Shown: positions 26,011-33,493, counted from the first letter of the stretch. The stretch: 46,760 nucleotides of DNA from Sphingomonas sanxanigenens (GCA_003240855.1 QFNN01000009.1:1-46760), one strand, 5' to 3'. Numbers and translations are program-made. Notes: generated by a model from the letters alone, not told the origin.

Positions 26011-26021
26011 GAGGAAGCGCA

Positions 26022-26726
26022 ATGGCGAACGGTAGCGAACATACAGTCAAGGCCTTCGACGACGAGATCGTCGAGCTGCGCGGGCTCATCTCGGAAATGG
26101 GCGGGCGCGCGCAGGCGGCGATCGAGGACGCGATGGAGGCGCTGGTCCGCCAGGACAGCGATCGCGCCGCGCGCATCGTCGTCGAGGACAAGATCATCGA
26201 CGATCTCGAATCGCAGGTCGAACGGCTCGCCGTCCAGATCATCGCACTGCGCGCGCCGCTGGCCGACGATCTCCGCGAGGTGGTGGCTGCGCTCAAGATC
26301 GCCGGCGTCATCGAACGCATCGGCGATTACGCCAAGAATATCGCCAAGCGCGTGCCGCTGATCGGCGGGCGTTACAAGATCGAGGCGCTTTCGGTGCTGC
26401 CCGCCATGGGCACGCTGGCGTCGGAGATGGTGCGCGGCGCGCTTGACGCCTTCGCCGCGCGCGATCCCCGCGCGGCTGTCGACGTCTGCGAGGAGGATCG
26501 CCGCGTCGACGATTTCTACAACAGCATCTTCCGCACCCTCGTGACCTTCATGATGGAGAACCCGGCCACCATCGGGCAGGCCGCGCACCTTCTTTTCATC
26601 GCCAAGAATCTCGAACGCGTGGGCGACCACGCCACCAACGTCGCCGAAATGGTCTATTACGCCGCCAAGGGCACGCACATGGACGAGCGTGAACGCGGCG
26701 GCAGCGAAGAAAGCCTGGGAGTCTGA
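26022..26726 (+). CDS. phoU: Phosphate signalling protein PhoU
   Basis: Negative regulator of the Pho system, 234 residues, built of two similar three-helix PhoU domains (about 10-105 and 115-215). The repeated acidic metal-binding pattern is visible in VVEDKIIDDLESQVERLA and VCEEDRRVDDFYNSIFRTL; IGDYAKNIAKRVPL and VGDHATNVAEMVYY mark the ends of each domain. PhoU links PstSCAB activity to PhoR and limits phosphate uptake. GAGGAAG precedes the ATG by four bases. It is placed between pstB and phoB, as in many alphaproteobacteria. Confidence 0.95.
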   Translation: MANGSEHTVKAFDDEIVELRGLISEMGGRAQAAIEDAMEALVRQDSDRAARIVVEDKIIDDLESQVERLAVQIIALRAPLADDLREVVAALKIAGVIERIGDYAKNIAKRVPLIGGRYKIEALSVLPAMGTLASEMVRGALDAFAARDPRAAVDVCEEDRRVDDFYNSIFRTLVTFMMENPATIGQAAHLLFIAKNLERVGDHATNVAEMVYYAAKGTHMDERERGGSEESLGV

Positions 26727-26731
26727 CCGCC

Positions 26732-27430
26732 ATGCCCCGTGCCGATATGCTTCTTGTCGAGGACGACGCCGCGCTTGCCGAGCTTCTCGTCTGGCATTTC
26801 CAGCGTGAGGATTTCGACGTCCGCCATACCGCCGACGGCGAGGAAGCGCTGCTCCTCGCGCAGGAAAGCCCGCCCGATCTCGTCCTGCTCGACTGGATGA
26901 TCGAAGGACTTTCGGGCATCGAGGTCTGCCGCCGCCTGCGCCGCATGCCCGATACCGCCAATGTGCCGATCATCATGCTCACCGCGCGCGGCGAGGAAGA
27001 GGATCGCGTCCGCGGCCTCGAAACTGGCGCAGACGATTATGTGACCAAGCCCTTCTCGCCGCGCGAACTGGTCGCGCGCGTGGGCGCGGTGCTTCGCCGC
27101 GTCCGCCCCGCGCTTGCCGGCGAACAGTTGAGCTATGGCGATCTGGAGATGGACACCGTCGGCCACAAGGTCCGCCGCAGCGGCAAGACCGTGTCGCTCG
27201 GCCCCACCGAGTTCCGTCTGCTCAAGCACTTCCTGGAGCATCCGGGCTGGGTCTTTTCGCGCGAGCGGCTGCTCGACTCAGTGTGGGGGCACGACGCCGA
27301 TATCGAGCCGCGCACCGTCGACGTGCATATCCGGCGGCTGCGCAAGGCGATCAACCTCAACGGCCTGCCCGACATGATCCGCACCGTGCGATCGGCGGGC
27401 TACTCGCTGGACGCCGACGGACGGCACTGA
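26732..27430 (+). CDS. phoB: Phosphate regulon response regulator PhoB
   Basis: OmpR-family regulator of 232 residues. The receiver has LLVEDDAALAELL, phospho-acceptor Asp54 (LVLLDWMIEGLSGIE), the Thr in MLTARGEEEDRVRGLETGAD and the Lys in YVTKPFSPREL. The last two stretches are strongly PhoB-like. The winged helix has GPTEFRLLKHFLEHPG, VFSRERLLDSVWG and TVDVHIRRLRKAIN. It should bind the triplet repeats at 21439-21471 and so control its own operon. GGGAG lies ten bases before the ATG, inside the 3' end of phoU. Confidence 0.95.
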   Translation: MPRADMLLVEDDAALAELLVWHFQREDFDVRHTADGEEALLLAQESPPDLVLLDWMIEGLSGIEVCRRLRRMPDTANVPIIMLTARGEEEDRVRGLETGADDYVTKPFSPRELVARVGAVLRRVRPALAGEQLSYGDLEMDTVGHKVRRSGKTVSLGPTEFRLLKHFLEHPGWVFSRERLLDSVWGHDADIEPRTVDVHIRRLRKAINLNGLPDMIRTVRSAGYSLDADGRH

Positions 27431-27596
27431 TCGCCCGCGCCTTCGCCGCGCGCATCGCCGCCTTTCCGGCGACGCCGCGAATCGGGGCCATGGATCGAGA
27501 TCGAAACATTTGCGTTTGAGTGTCGCGCGTCCGGCCCCGAAAAGCCGGCCGCCCGATGCTTCGGCCTGTTTGGCCCTGATCCATGAGGAGCCCGAA

Positions 27597-27854
27597 ATGA
27601 AGATTGTCATGTTCGCCGCCGCGCTGACGCTTGGCGCCCCCGCGATCGCGCAGACCGCCCCGGAACCCGCCGCCGCACCCGACGCCGCCGCTGCGCCCGC
27701 CGCGGCCGCCGCCCCGACGATGGGAGCGCCTGTCTCCAATCCCGCCCCGGCGCCTCAGGCCGAATATCCCTGGTGCAGCAAGACGGTGACCGACGGCTGC
27801 AAGCAGCGCGGCGCCGGCGCGGATACGCCCCGCCCGCACAAAAAGTCCAAATAA
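27597..27854 (+). CDS. Small exported Ala/Pro-rich protein of unknown function
   Basis: Predicted secreted protein of 85 residues, start chosen at 27597 with GAGGAG six bases upstream. A Sec signal peptide MKIVMFAAALTLGAPAIAQ is followed by about 40 residues of Ala/Pro low complexity (PEPAAAPDAAAAPAAAAAPT) and a short C-terminal part EYPWCSKTVTDGCKQRG with two cysteines eight residues apart and a basic tail. I do not recognise a family. It follows phoB by 166 bases and has its own hairpin terminator, so it is probably a separate transcript. The low-complexity part could be a periplasmic spacer that exposes the Cys-containing end. Confidence 0.65.
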   Translation: MKIVMFAAALTLGAPAIAQTAPEPAAAPDAAAAPAAAAAPTMGAPVSNPAPAPQAEYPWCSKTVTDGCKQRGAGADTPRPHKKSK

Positions 27855-27877
27855 GCGCGCGCCGCGCGATTTGACGG

Positions 27878-27902
27878 GGGAAGGCCCGGCATGGGCCTTC
27901 CC
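27878..27902 (+). terminator. Hairpin terminator after the small exported protein gene
   Basis: A perfect ten-pair stem, GGGAAGGCCC (27878-27887) with GGGCCTTCCC (27893-27902), closes a five-base loop. No T run follows, so termination efficiency is uncertain; the hairpin also insulates the SDR promoter just downstream. Confidence 0.55.
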
Positions 27903-27923
27903 ATCGCCCGCTCCAGCCTCTAG

Positions 27924-27939
27924 GTGACGTTCACGTCAA
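27924..27939. promoter_or_regulatory. Palindromic operator, LiuR/MerR-like, upstream of the SDR gene
   Basis: A perfect palindrome TGACGT-TC-ACGTCA lies at 27925-27938, extended to G...A on its flanks, 19 bases before the start codon. It resembles the ACGT-centred 16-base site (TTGACGTTTACGTCAA type) that I recall for MerR-family LiuR regulators of branched-chain amino acid and fatty acid degradation genes in proteobacteria. The gene downstream is an acyl-CoA-type dehydrogenase, which fits. The regulator itself is not in the window. Confidence 0.5.
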
Positions 27940-27957
27940 CGAGAGGAGCAGCGTGCA

Positions 27958-28857
27958 ATGACCATCAGTTTCAAGGACCGGGTCGCCATCGTCACCGGCG
28001 CGGGGGGCGGTCTTGGCCGCGCCTATGCGCTCGAACTGGCGAAGCGCGGCGCGAAGGTGGTGGTCAATGATCTGGGCGGCTCGCGCGACGGCACCGGCCA
28101 TTCGGACGCGGCGCTCAAGGTCGTCGAGGAAATCCAGGCCGCCGGCGGCGAAGCGATGTCCAACGGCGGCAGCGTCACCGAATATGAGCAGATGGTGGAA
28201 ATGGTCGCCAAGACCAAGGAACGCTGGGGCGGCGTTCACGTGCTCATCAACAACGCCGGCATCCTGCGCGACAAGAGCTTCGCCAAGATGGAGCCCGACG
28301 ATTTCGATCTGGTGGTGAAGGTCCACCTCATCGGTTCGGCCAACTGCACCAAGGCGGTTTGGGATACGATGCGCGAGCAGGCCTATGGCCGCATCCTGAT
28401 GACGGCTTCGTCGACCGGGCTGTTCGGCAATTTCGGCCAAGCCAATTATGGCGCGGCCAAGCTCGGCCTCGCCGGCTTCACCAAGACGCTCTACCTCGAA
28501 GGCGCGAAATATAACATCCGCGTCAACACGCTGGCGCCCGTCGCCGGCACGCGCATGACCGAGGACATTTTCCCGGCCGAGGCTTACGCCGCCTTCGCCC
28601 CCGAAAATGTCGCCCCGGCCGCGCTTTTCCTCGTTTCGGAAGACTCGCCCACCAACGCGATCGTCGGCGCGGGCGCCGGCGTGTTCCAGGCATCCTATGT
28701 CACGCTGACGCAGGGCGTGCTGCTGCCCGAGGCGGAGCGCACCCCCGAAGGCGTCGCCGCGCACTGGGCGCAGATCACCGACCGCACGGGCGAGATCGTG
28801 CCGCAATCGGGCGCGGAGCAGAGCGTGGTCATCCTGGGCAAGCTCCAGGGCAAATAA
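27958..28857 (+). CDS. SDR family dehydrogenase, (3R)-hydroxyacyl-CoA dehydrogenase-like
   Basis: Short-chain dehydrogenase of 299 residues. The NAD(P) site is VTGAGGGLGRAYALELAKRG (13-32) and VVNDLGGSRDGTG, the latter a signature of the dehydrogenase half of peroxisomal multifunctional enzyme type 2 (HSD17B4). NNAGILRDKSF follows near 98-108. The catalytic residues are Ser151, Tyr164 and Lys168 (TASSTGLFGNFGQANYGAAK). The C-terminal 60 residues form the extra segment seen in this subgroup. The family oxidises (3R)-hydroxyacyl-CoA in beta-oxidation; related enzymes act on steroid or terpenoid CoA esters. GAGAGGAG precedes the ATG. It stands alone behind a palindromic operator. Confidence 0.85.
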   Translation: MTISFKDRVAIVTGAGGGLGRAYALELAKRGAKVVVNDLGGSRDGTGHSDAALKVVEEIQAAGGEAMSNGGSVTEYEQMVEMVAKTKERWGGVHVLINNAGILRDKSFAKMEPDDFDLVVKVHLIGSANCTKAVWDTMREQAYGRILMTASSTGLFGNFGQANYGAAKLGLAGFTKTLYLEGAKYNIRVNTLAPVAGTRMTEDIFPAEAYAAFAPENVAPAALFLVSEDSPTNAIVGAGAGVFQASYVTLTQGVLLPEAERTPEGVAAHWAQITDRTGEIVPQSGAEQSVVILGKLQGK

Positions 28858-28919
28858 TCACTGTATTGCCGAATTAATACACTCGTGGTAAGGGCTCTCG
28901 CTCAGGAGGGCCTGAACCC

Positions 28920-29975
28920 ATGTATAGCGATACGGATCTCGACGCTGCGGTCGCCGCAGGGGTGCTTTCACCCCAGGCGGCCGCCGCGCTCCGCGCCTAT
29001 GTGGCGACGACGCGCGCAACGCCTGCGGTCGATGAGGAACATTTCCGGCTCGTCACCGGCTTCAACGACATCTTCGTCTCGATCGCGAGCGTGCTGTTGC
29101 TCGTCGCGGTGGCGTGGATCGGCGGCGCGGCGTCGGCCTGGCTGGGCAGCGCCGCCGTTGCGATCGTCGCCTGGGGCCTTGCCGAATATTTCACACGCCA
29201 GCGGCGGATGGCGCTGCCTTCGATCCTGTTGCTCCTCGCCTTCGTCGGCGGCCTGTTCGGCGCGGTGAGCACGTTACTGCTGGGGCCGAACGGCCATGTC
29301 GGGCCGGACGCCACGCCGATCGAGGCGCTGTTCCTGGCGCTTTCGGGCGCGATCGCTGCGGGCGGGGCCTGGCTTCACTGGCGGCGCTTCCACGTTCCGA
29401 TCACGATCGCCGCCGGCGCCGCATCCGCAGTGGCCTGCCTGTTCGGGCTGCTGCTCGCGGTAATCCCCGCGATCCAGCATCTTTGGGCGCCGATCCTCTT
29501 GGCGTGCGGCCTGGCGACCTTCGCGCTCGCCATGTGGTGGGACATTTCGGATCGCGATCGCATCACGCGTCGATCAGACGTCGCCTTCTGGCTCCATCTG
29601 CTCGCCGCGCCGATGATCGTTCACCCGATTTTCCGGACGCTCGGCGTCCTCGACAATCAGGCGACTGTCGGGACCGCCGGGATCGTGCTTGTCCTTTACG
29701 TGCTGATGGGCCTGATCGCGCTCGCCATCGATCGCCGCGCGCTGATGGTCTCGTCGCTCGCCTATGTGCTCTATGCGCTCAGCAGCTTGTTCCGCGAACT
29801 GGGGGCGATCGGCCTCAACCTCGCGCTGACCGCGCTGGTGATCGGATCGGCGCTGCTTCTGCTCTCGGCCTTCTGGCACAGCGCCCGCGCCTTCGCGGTC
29901 GGCCTGCTGCCCTTGGGCTGGCGCGCGAAGCTGCCGCCGCTCGGCGAACAGCCCGCGAGCGCGCAGGCGGCCTGA
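28920..29975 (+). CDS. Polytopic membrane protein of unknown function (DUF2157-like layout)
   Basis: Protein of 351 residues with a short soluble N-terminal part (1-55) containing LDAAVAAGVLSPQAAAALRAYV, similar in style to the small helical domain at the front of DUF2157 proteins. About ten hydrophobic helices follow, with few charged residues between them. There are no transporter, enzyme or receptor motifs that I recognise. AGGAGGG lies nine bases before the ATG, so translation is probably efficient. The flanking genes (SDR upstream, DUF2794 converging) give no functional hint. Confidence 0.7.
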   Translation: MYSDTDLDAAVAAGVLSPQAAAALRAYVATTRATPAVDEEHFRLVTGFNDIFVSIASVLLLVAVAWIGGAASAWLGSAAVAIVAWGLAEYFTRQRRMALPSILLLLAFVGGLFGAVSTLLLGPNGHVGPDATPIEALFLALSGAIAAGGAWLHWRRFHVPITIAAGAASAVACLFGLLLAVIPAIQHLWAPILLACGLATFALAMWWDISDRDRITRRSDVAFWLHLLAAPMIVHPIFRTLGVLDNQATVGTAGIVLVLYVLMGLIALAIDRRALMVSSLAYVLYALSSLFRELGAIGLNLALTALVIGSALLLLSAFWHSARAFAVGLLPLGWRAKLPPLGEQPASAQAA

Positions 29976-29987
29976 CGCGAACCGCGA

Positions 29988-30011
29988 CCGCCCCGGCGAA
30001 ACCCGGGGCGG
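29988..30011. terminator. GC hairpin between convergent genes
   Basis: CCGCCCCGG (29988-29996) pairs perfectly with CCGGGGCGG (30003-30011) around a six-base loop, between the ends of the membrane protein gene (29975) and the DUF2794 gene (30021). It lacks a T run on either side, so it may be a transcription barrier or RNA-end stabiliser rather than a classic terminator. Confidence 0.45.
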
Positions 30012-30020
30012 CCGTCCGCC

Positions 30021-30362
30021 CTATTCGCCGACCAGCTTGAGCAGACGGCGCTCGATCGGCGCCAGAACCGGGCCAAGCTCATGCCCGCGCCGCAATATCG
30101 CGCCCCCCTCGCCCACCAGCGCCCACATGCCCTGACGGTGGCGCAGCGCGGGGCGCTTCTCGATCCGATATTCGGGCCGCTCGGTCGCGCGCCGGAAGGC
30201 GGAGAAGGTCGCCATGTCGCGCCCGAAATCGAGCGCATAGTCGCGCCAGTGCCCGGCGGCGACCATGCGCCCGTAAAGATCCAATATGCGATTGAGTTCG
30301 AGCCGGTCGAACCCTGTCTGCGCCGCGCCGCGCGGCAAGGGAAGCGGTGTGACGTTGCTCAT
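30021..30362 (-). CDS. DUF2794 family protein
   Basis: Protein of 113 residues with the alphaproteobacterial DUF2794 pattern: FDRLELNRILDLYGRMVAAG, then HWRDYALDFGRDMATFSAFRR, a basic region RPEYRIEKRPAL and QGMWALVGEGGAILRRG near the end. The family is widely conserved in alphaproteobacteria but has no established function. Its ATG overlaps the cysE stop (ATGA at 30359-30362), so the two proteins are probably made together. Confidence 0.85.
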   Translation of the reverse strand: MSNVTPLPLPRGAAQTGFDRLELNRILDLYGRMVAAGHWRDYALDFGRDMATFSAFRRATERPEYRIEKRPALRHRQGMWALVGEGGAILRRGHELGPVLAPIERRLLKLVGE

Positions 30363-31054
30363 CCGAACAGGTCTTGCCGCTCCTCGTTCAGCTTGCGCTT
30401 CTCTTCAAGCAGGGTCGCCAGCCGCTTCTGCAGCGCCTCGACCTCGCAGCGCAGCAGCTCCAGCTTCTGCGTCGCGGGATCGAAAGTCTCGCTGCACGGC
30501 GTGCCGTAAGGCGTGAAGCCTTTCTGCTTCTCCGTCGCGTCGACGGGCATCGGCTTGGCGGGAATGCCGATCATCACCGCGCCTGGCGCGACATCCTTGG
30601 TCACCACGGCATTGGCTCCGATCCGCGATCCGGAACCGACGATCACCGGCCCCAGGATCGCCGCGCCGAGGCTGATGATCACGCCATCCTCGATCGTCGG
30701 GTGGCGCTTGCCGCCGACGCCGTTCGTCGGGTTGGTGCCGCCCAGCGTCGCGCCCTGATAGATGGTGACGTTATCGCCGATCTCGGCCGTCTCGCCGATC
30801 ACCACGAAGCCATGGTCGATGAACAGGTTCGCGCCGATCTTCGCGCCCGGATGGATGTCGATCGCGGTCAGGAAGCGCGAGATGTGGTTGACCAGCCGGG
30901 CGAGGAAATAAAGCTCGCCGACGAACAGCCAGTGCGCCACGCGGTGCAGCGCCAGCGCCAGCACGCCGGGATAAAGCATTACTTCCCAGCGCGAACGCGG
31001 GGCCGGATCCCGTGCCTTGATCGAATCCAGATAATTGAACAGTGCGTTAGACAT
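30359..31054 (-). CDS. cysE: Serine O-acetyltransferase (EpsC/CysE type)
   Basis: Makes O-acetylserine from serine and acetyl-CoA, the precursor for cysteine synthase. The start MSNALFNYLDSIK at 31054 gives 231 residues; the longer frame upstream lacks homologous-looking sequence. The left-handed beta-helix (about 66-185) has IDIHPGAKIGANLFIDHGF with the active Asp80-His81 pair, VIGETAEIGDNVTIYQGATLG and KRHPTIEDGVIISLGAAILG. It lacks the long N-terminal helical domain of E. coli CysE, as do the short EpsC-type enzymes, and it carries a C-terminal coiled coil (about 200-231). The divergent TauE/SafE permease suggests a sulfur-related neighbourhood. Confidence 0.92.
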   Translation of the reverse strand: MSNALFNYLDSIKARDPAPRSRWEVMLYPGVLALALHRVAHWLFVGELYFLARLVNHISRFLTAIDIHPGAKIGANLFIDHGFVVIGETAEIGDNVTIYQGATLGGTNPTNGVGGKRHPTIEDGVIISLGAAILGPVIVGSGSRIGANAVVTKDVAPGAVMIGIPAKPMPVDATEKQKGFTPYGTPCSETFDPATQKLELLRCEVEALQKRLATLLEEKRKLNEERQDLFG

Positions 31055-31084
31055 CCGGCGCCTCCCTCGCACCCCCACTCCGTT

Positions 31085-31113
31085 GCAATCTAGGGTCAGG
31101 TTACAAAGATTGC
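31085..31113. promoter_or_regulatory. Inverted repeat in the cysE/permease divergent region
   Basis: GCAATCT (31085-31091) and AGATTGC (31107-31113) are a perfect seven-base inverted repeat separated by 15 bases. The element lies 31 bases upstream of the cysE start and about 100 bases upstream of the permease start. It could be an operator for one or both genes. I cannot assign it to CysB or any other regulator. Confidence 0.35.
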
Positions 31114-31216
31114 CATAGGCAGGGCGCATCAAGCGTTGTCAGGGGCAAAGCCCTTCTATCTTGCCGCCCCTGCCCCGCCATCGCAGAAGGGCCGCCGACG
31201 AAAACGGGGAGCCCGA

Positions 31217-31981
31217 ATGTTCGACCTGTCCACTATCGACTATCCCCGGCTGATCGAGTTCGCCGCCATCGGCTTCGCGGCGCAGACTGTGGACGGTGCG
31301 CTCGGCATGGCTTTCGGCGTGATTTCATCGACGCTGATGGTCAGCGTGCTCGGCATCGCGCCCAGCCGCGCCTCGGCCGGCGTCCATTTCGTCGAGACCT
31401 TCACGACCGCCGCATCGGCGATCAGCCATGTCGCGCATCGCAACGTCGACTGGAAATTGTTCGGCCGGCTCGTCCTCCCCGGCGTCATCGGCGCGGTCAT
31501 CGGAGCCTATGTCCTTGTCGCCAATGCGGAGATCGCCCGGCCCTTCGTGATGGCCTATCTCAGTTGCATCGGCATCTATCTGCTGTGGCGCAGCTTCCAT
31601 GCCGTTCCCAAAAGCCGCGAGCCGCGCGTCATCGCCCCCCTCGGCCTTGTCGGCGGTTTCCTGGACGCGGCGGGCGGCGGCGGATGGGGGCCGGTCGTCA
31701 CGTCCAACCTGCTCATCCAGGGCGTCGAGCCGCGCAAGACGATCGGCACCGTCAACACCGCCGAATTCTTCCTGACGCTGACGGCCTCGATTACCTTCAT
31801 CGTGACGATGGGGTTCGCGGCGCTGTCGATCGTCACCGGCGGCCTGCTGATCGGCGGCCTGCTCGCCGCGCCCTTCGGCGCCGTCCTCGCCAAGCGCATC
31901 GCGCCGGGCACGCTGCTCCGCCTAGTCGGCATCGTTCTGACGGCCACAAGCCTCTTCGCCCTTTACCGCGCACTGTTCTGA
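31217..31981 (+). CDS. TSUP family permease (TauE/SafE-like)
   Basis: Membrane protein of 254 residues, start at 31217 behind GGGGAG. It shows the two-fold repeat of the TSUP family: FAAQTVDGALGMAFGVISST in the first half, and GLVGGFLDAAGGGGWGPVV in the second, with seven to eight helices. Members move sulfite, sulfoacetate, sulfolactate or other organosulfur anions; the direction and substrate of this one are unknown. The gene diverges from cysE, which supports a sulfur link without proving it. It ends just before a small convergent gene. Confidence 0.82.
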   Translation: MFDLSTIDYPRLIEFAAIGFAAQTVDGALGMAFGVISSTLMVSVLGIAPSRASAGVHFVETFTTAASAISHVAHRNVDWKLFGRLVLPGVIGAVIGAYVLVANAEIARPFVMAYLSCIGIYLLWRSFHAVPKSREPRVIAPLGLVGGFLDAAGGGGWGPVVTSNLLIQGVEPRKTIGTVNTAEFFLTLTASITFIVTMGFAALSIVTGGLLIGGLLAAPFGAVLAKRIAPGTLLRLVGIVLTATSLFALYRALF

Positions 31982-32016
31982 CAAGCGCCGCGCCAGGCGG
32001 CCGGCCACACACCCGA

Positions 32017-32178
32017 TCAGGGAGCGACCGGCGCCACGCCACATTCGGCCGCGCGCTGGCGATATTCGCTGGCCATCCGGTTATGGATGGCCGCAACGCC
32101 GGGTTCGCGCGCAAGCCGCGCCTTCTCTTCCTCCACATCGGCGCGGCGCAGCAGATAGGCAGTATGATGTTCAGGCAT
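32017..32178 (-). CDS. Small protein of 53 residues, unknown function
   Basis: A complete short frame on the minus strand, from ATG at 32178 to TGA at 32017-32019. The product begins MPEHHTAYLLRRADVEEEKA and continues with RLAREPGVAAIHNRMASEYR, ending ECGVAPVAP. It is a charged, mostly helical peptide with one cysteine and no signal or membrane segment. A GGAG lies about eight bases upstream of the start. The gap between the permease and mutT is otherwise empty. The codon use and clean ribosome site favour a real gene, but I cannot name a family. Confidence 0.55.
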   Translation of the reverse strand: MPEHHTAYLLRRADVEEEKARLAREPGVAAIHNRMASEYRQRAAECGVAPVAP

Positions 32179-32287
32179 GGCGAGTCTCCGACACGGAGAT
32201 ACGCCCGGACAAGGCCCGGCCGAAGCACATGGATCAAGTCCCGCGATATTTAATGCAGGCGGGATCCGTTTCGCGCAGCGCCCGCTG

Positions 32288-32686
32288 TCAAAGCAGCGCG
32301 TCGAGCAACCCGATCAACGGCTTGTCCGCCGGCGGCATCGGCAGCGCGTGAAGCTCCACGGGCCGCACCCAGCGCAAGCCGGCGGCTTCGCGGGCCTCGG
32401 GCGCGCCGCGCCATTTGCGGCAGACATAGAGCAGCAGGATCATATGCCGGCCCGAAAGGGGTTCGCTGGCGAAGGCCGCAGGCGCGAGGCACGCGCTTTC
32501 GGTTTCGATGCCCAGTTCCTCGGCCAGCTCGCGGACCAGCGCGGCCTCGGGCGTTTCGCCGCTCTCGACCTTGCCGCCCGGAAACTCCCAAAGCCCGGCC
32601 AGCGCCTTGCCCTCGGGGCGTTGCTGGACGAGCACCCGCCCGTCCCGATCGATCAGCGCGGCCGCGACCACCAGCAGCGAATCCAT
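32288..32686 (-). CDS. mutT: 8-oxo-dGTP diphosphatase MutT-like Nudix hydrolase
   Basis: Protein of 132 residues. The complete Nudix box runs from Gly38 to Ile60 and fits GX5EX7REUXEEXGU (GKVESGETPEAALVRELAEE...), preceded by GLWEFPG. VVAAALIDRDGRVLVQQRPEGK at the N-terminus and the C-terminal LRWVRPVELHALPMPPAD are typical of MutT, which removes 8-oxo-dGTP from the nucleotide pool. Other Nudix substrates remain possible. The gene stands alone and diverges from the first pilin gene. Confidence 0.9.
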   Translation of the reverse strand: MDSLLVVAAALIDRDGRVLVQQRPEGKALAGLWEFPGGKVESGETPEAALVRELAEELGIETESACLAPAAFASEPLSGRHMILLLYVCRKWRGAPEAREAAGLRWVRPVELHALPMPPADKPLIGLLDALL

Positions 32687-32770
32687 CCATCCTCCACGTC
32701 ATAAGAAAATCTTAACGGCCGAGGCCATAGCGTGGGACTGCTTTGGAACAGCATATGATCGGGAACAACT

Positions 32771-32944
32771 ATGTACGGATTTGCGACAAGGCTTGCGCGC
32801 GATCCGCGCGCGGCCACGGCGATCGAATATGGGCTGATCGCCGCACTGATCTGCCTCAGCGCGCTCGGCGCGATATCGGCGCTGGCAGGTGAAACGATCG
32901 ACATGTGGAATATGGTCGCCCACAAAGTCATCAGCGCTGGTTAA
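32771..32944 (+). CDS. Flp family type IVb pilin, divergent copy
   Basis: Small pilin-like protein of 57 residues. The N-terminus MYGFATRLARDPRAATAIEY runs into a hydrophobic helix GLIAALICLSALGAISAL. The ATAIEYGLIAAL block is the Flp pilin core, with the Glu-Tyr pair used in pilus assembly. Unlike the next two copies, the residue just before the usual cleavage point is Ala14 rather than Gly, so prepilin peptidase processing may differ. No Tad/Cpa assembly genes are in this window. It is the first of three pilin genes in a row. Confidence 0.85.
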   Translation: MYGFATRLARDPRAATAIEYGLIAALICLSALGAISALAGETIDMWNMVAHKVISAG

Positions 32945-33076
32945 CATGTCATTAGTATCGATTGCCGGGAACATTTAAGTATTTGGCAATATCGCAACCC
33001 TAATTTCATCGTGCGCCCGAGAACGGAAACCTATCGGGAAGCCGGGTGAATATGCTTTGGATCAAGGAGAACGGGA

Positions 33077-33247
33077 ATGAAGACGTTTCGCAAGATGATT
33101 GCCGACAACAAGGGCGCGACCGCCATTGAATATGGCCTGATCGCCGCCCTGATCGCGATCGCCGCGATCACCGCCATGTCGCAGCTCGGCAGCCAGCTCC
33201 AGACGACCTTCACGAAGGCCAAGACGGAAATGGCCAAGACCAACTAA
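33077..33247 (+). CDS. Flp family type IVb pilin, tandem copy 1
   Basis: Pilin of 56 residues: short basic leader MKTFRKMIADNKG, predicted cleavage after Gly13, then ATAIEYGLIAALIAIAAITA with Glu at mature position 5 and Tyr at 6, and a short C-terminus ending EMAKTN. This is the major Flp/Tad pilin form. AAGGAGAACGGG precedes the ATG. It is nearly identical to the copy at 33494 from the leader to the stop codon, and both are followed by the same order of hairpins, so one arose by tandem duplication of the other. Confidence 0.93.
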   Translation: MKTFRKMIADNKGATAIEYGLIAALIAIAAITAMSQLGSQLQTTFTKAKTEMAKTN

Positions 33248-33254
33248 GGTCTTG

Positions 33255-33320
33255 CTGGAAGCGCTGGCTTCCAGACTGCTTTGCACAGGGGGGCGTCGGA
33301 GCAATCCGGCGCCCCTCTTC
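33255..33320 (+). terminator. Double hairpin and terminator after pilin copy 1
   Basis: The first hairpin pairs CTGGAAGC (33255-33262) with GCTTCCAG (33267-33274). The second pairs 33290-33300 with 33305-33315 (11 pairs, one G-U) around GCAA and is followed by a pyrimidine-rich stretch. The pattern is repeated after copy 2. The second hairpin is the likely terminator; the first may protect the short pilin mRNA end. Confidence 0.6.
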
Positions 33321-33493
33321 CGTGTTGGCGCCTGGCCGGGCATTCATTACATTTTGGCAACATGCCCCTCTTCAAGCGGCATTAACGACGATGTGAGCGG
33401 CCTTTTTTAAGGTTTGCGCCATAGTTTTCGCCCGCCAGCGTTTGAACAGGCAATTCGCCGCCTTCCAATAGCTGCCATCAGGAGACCGGGGTA

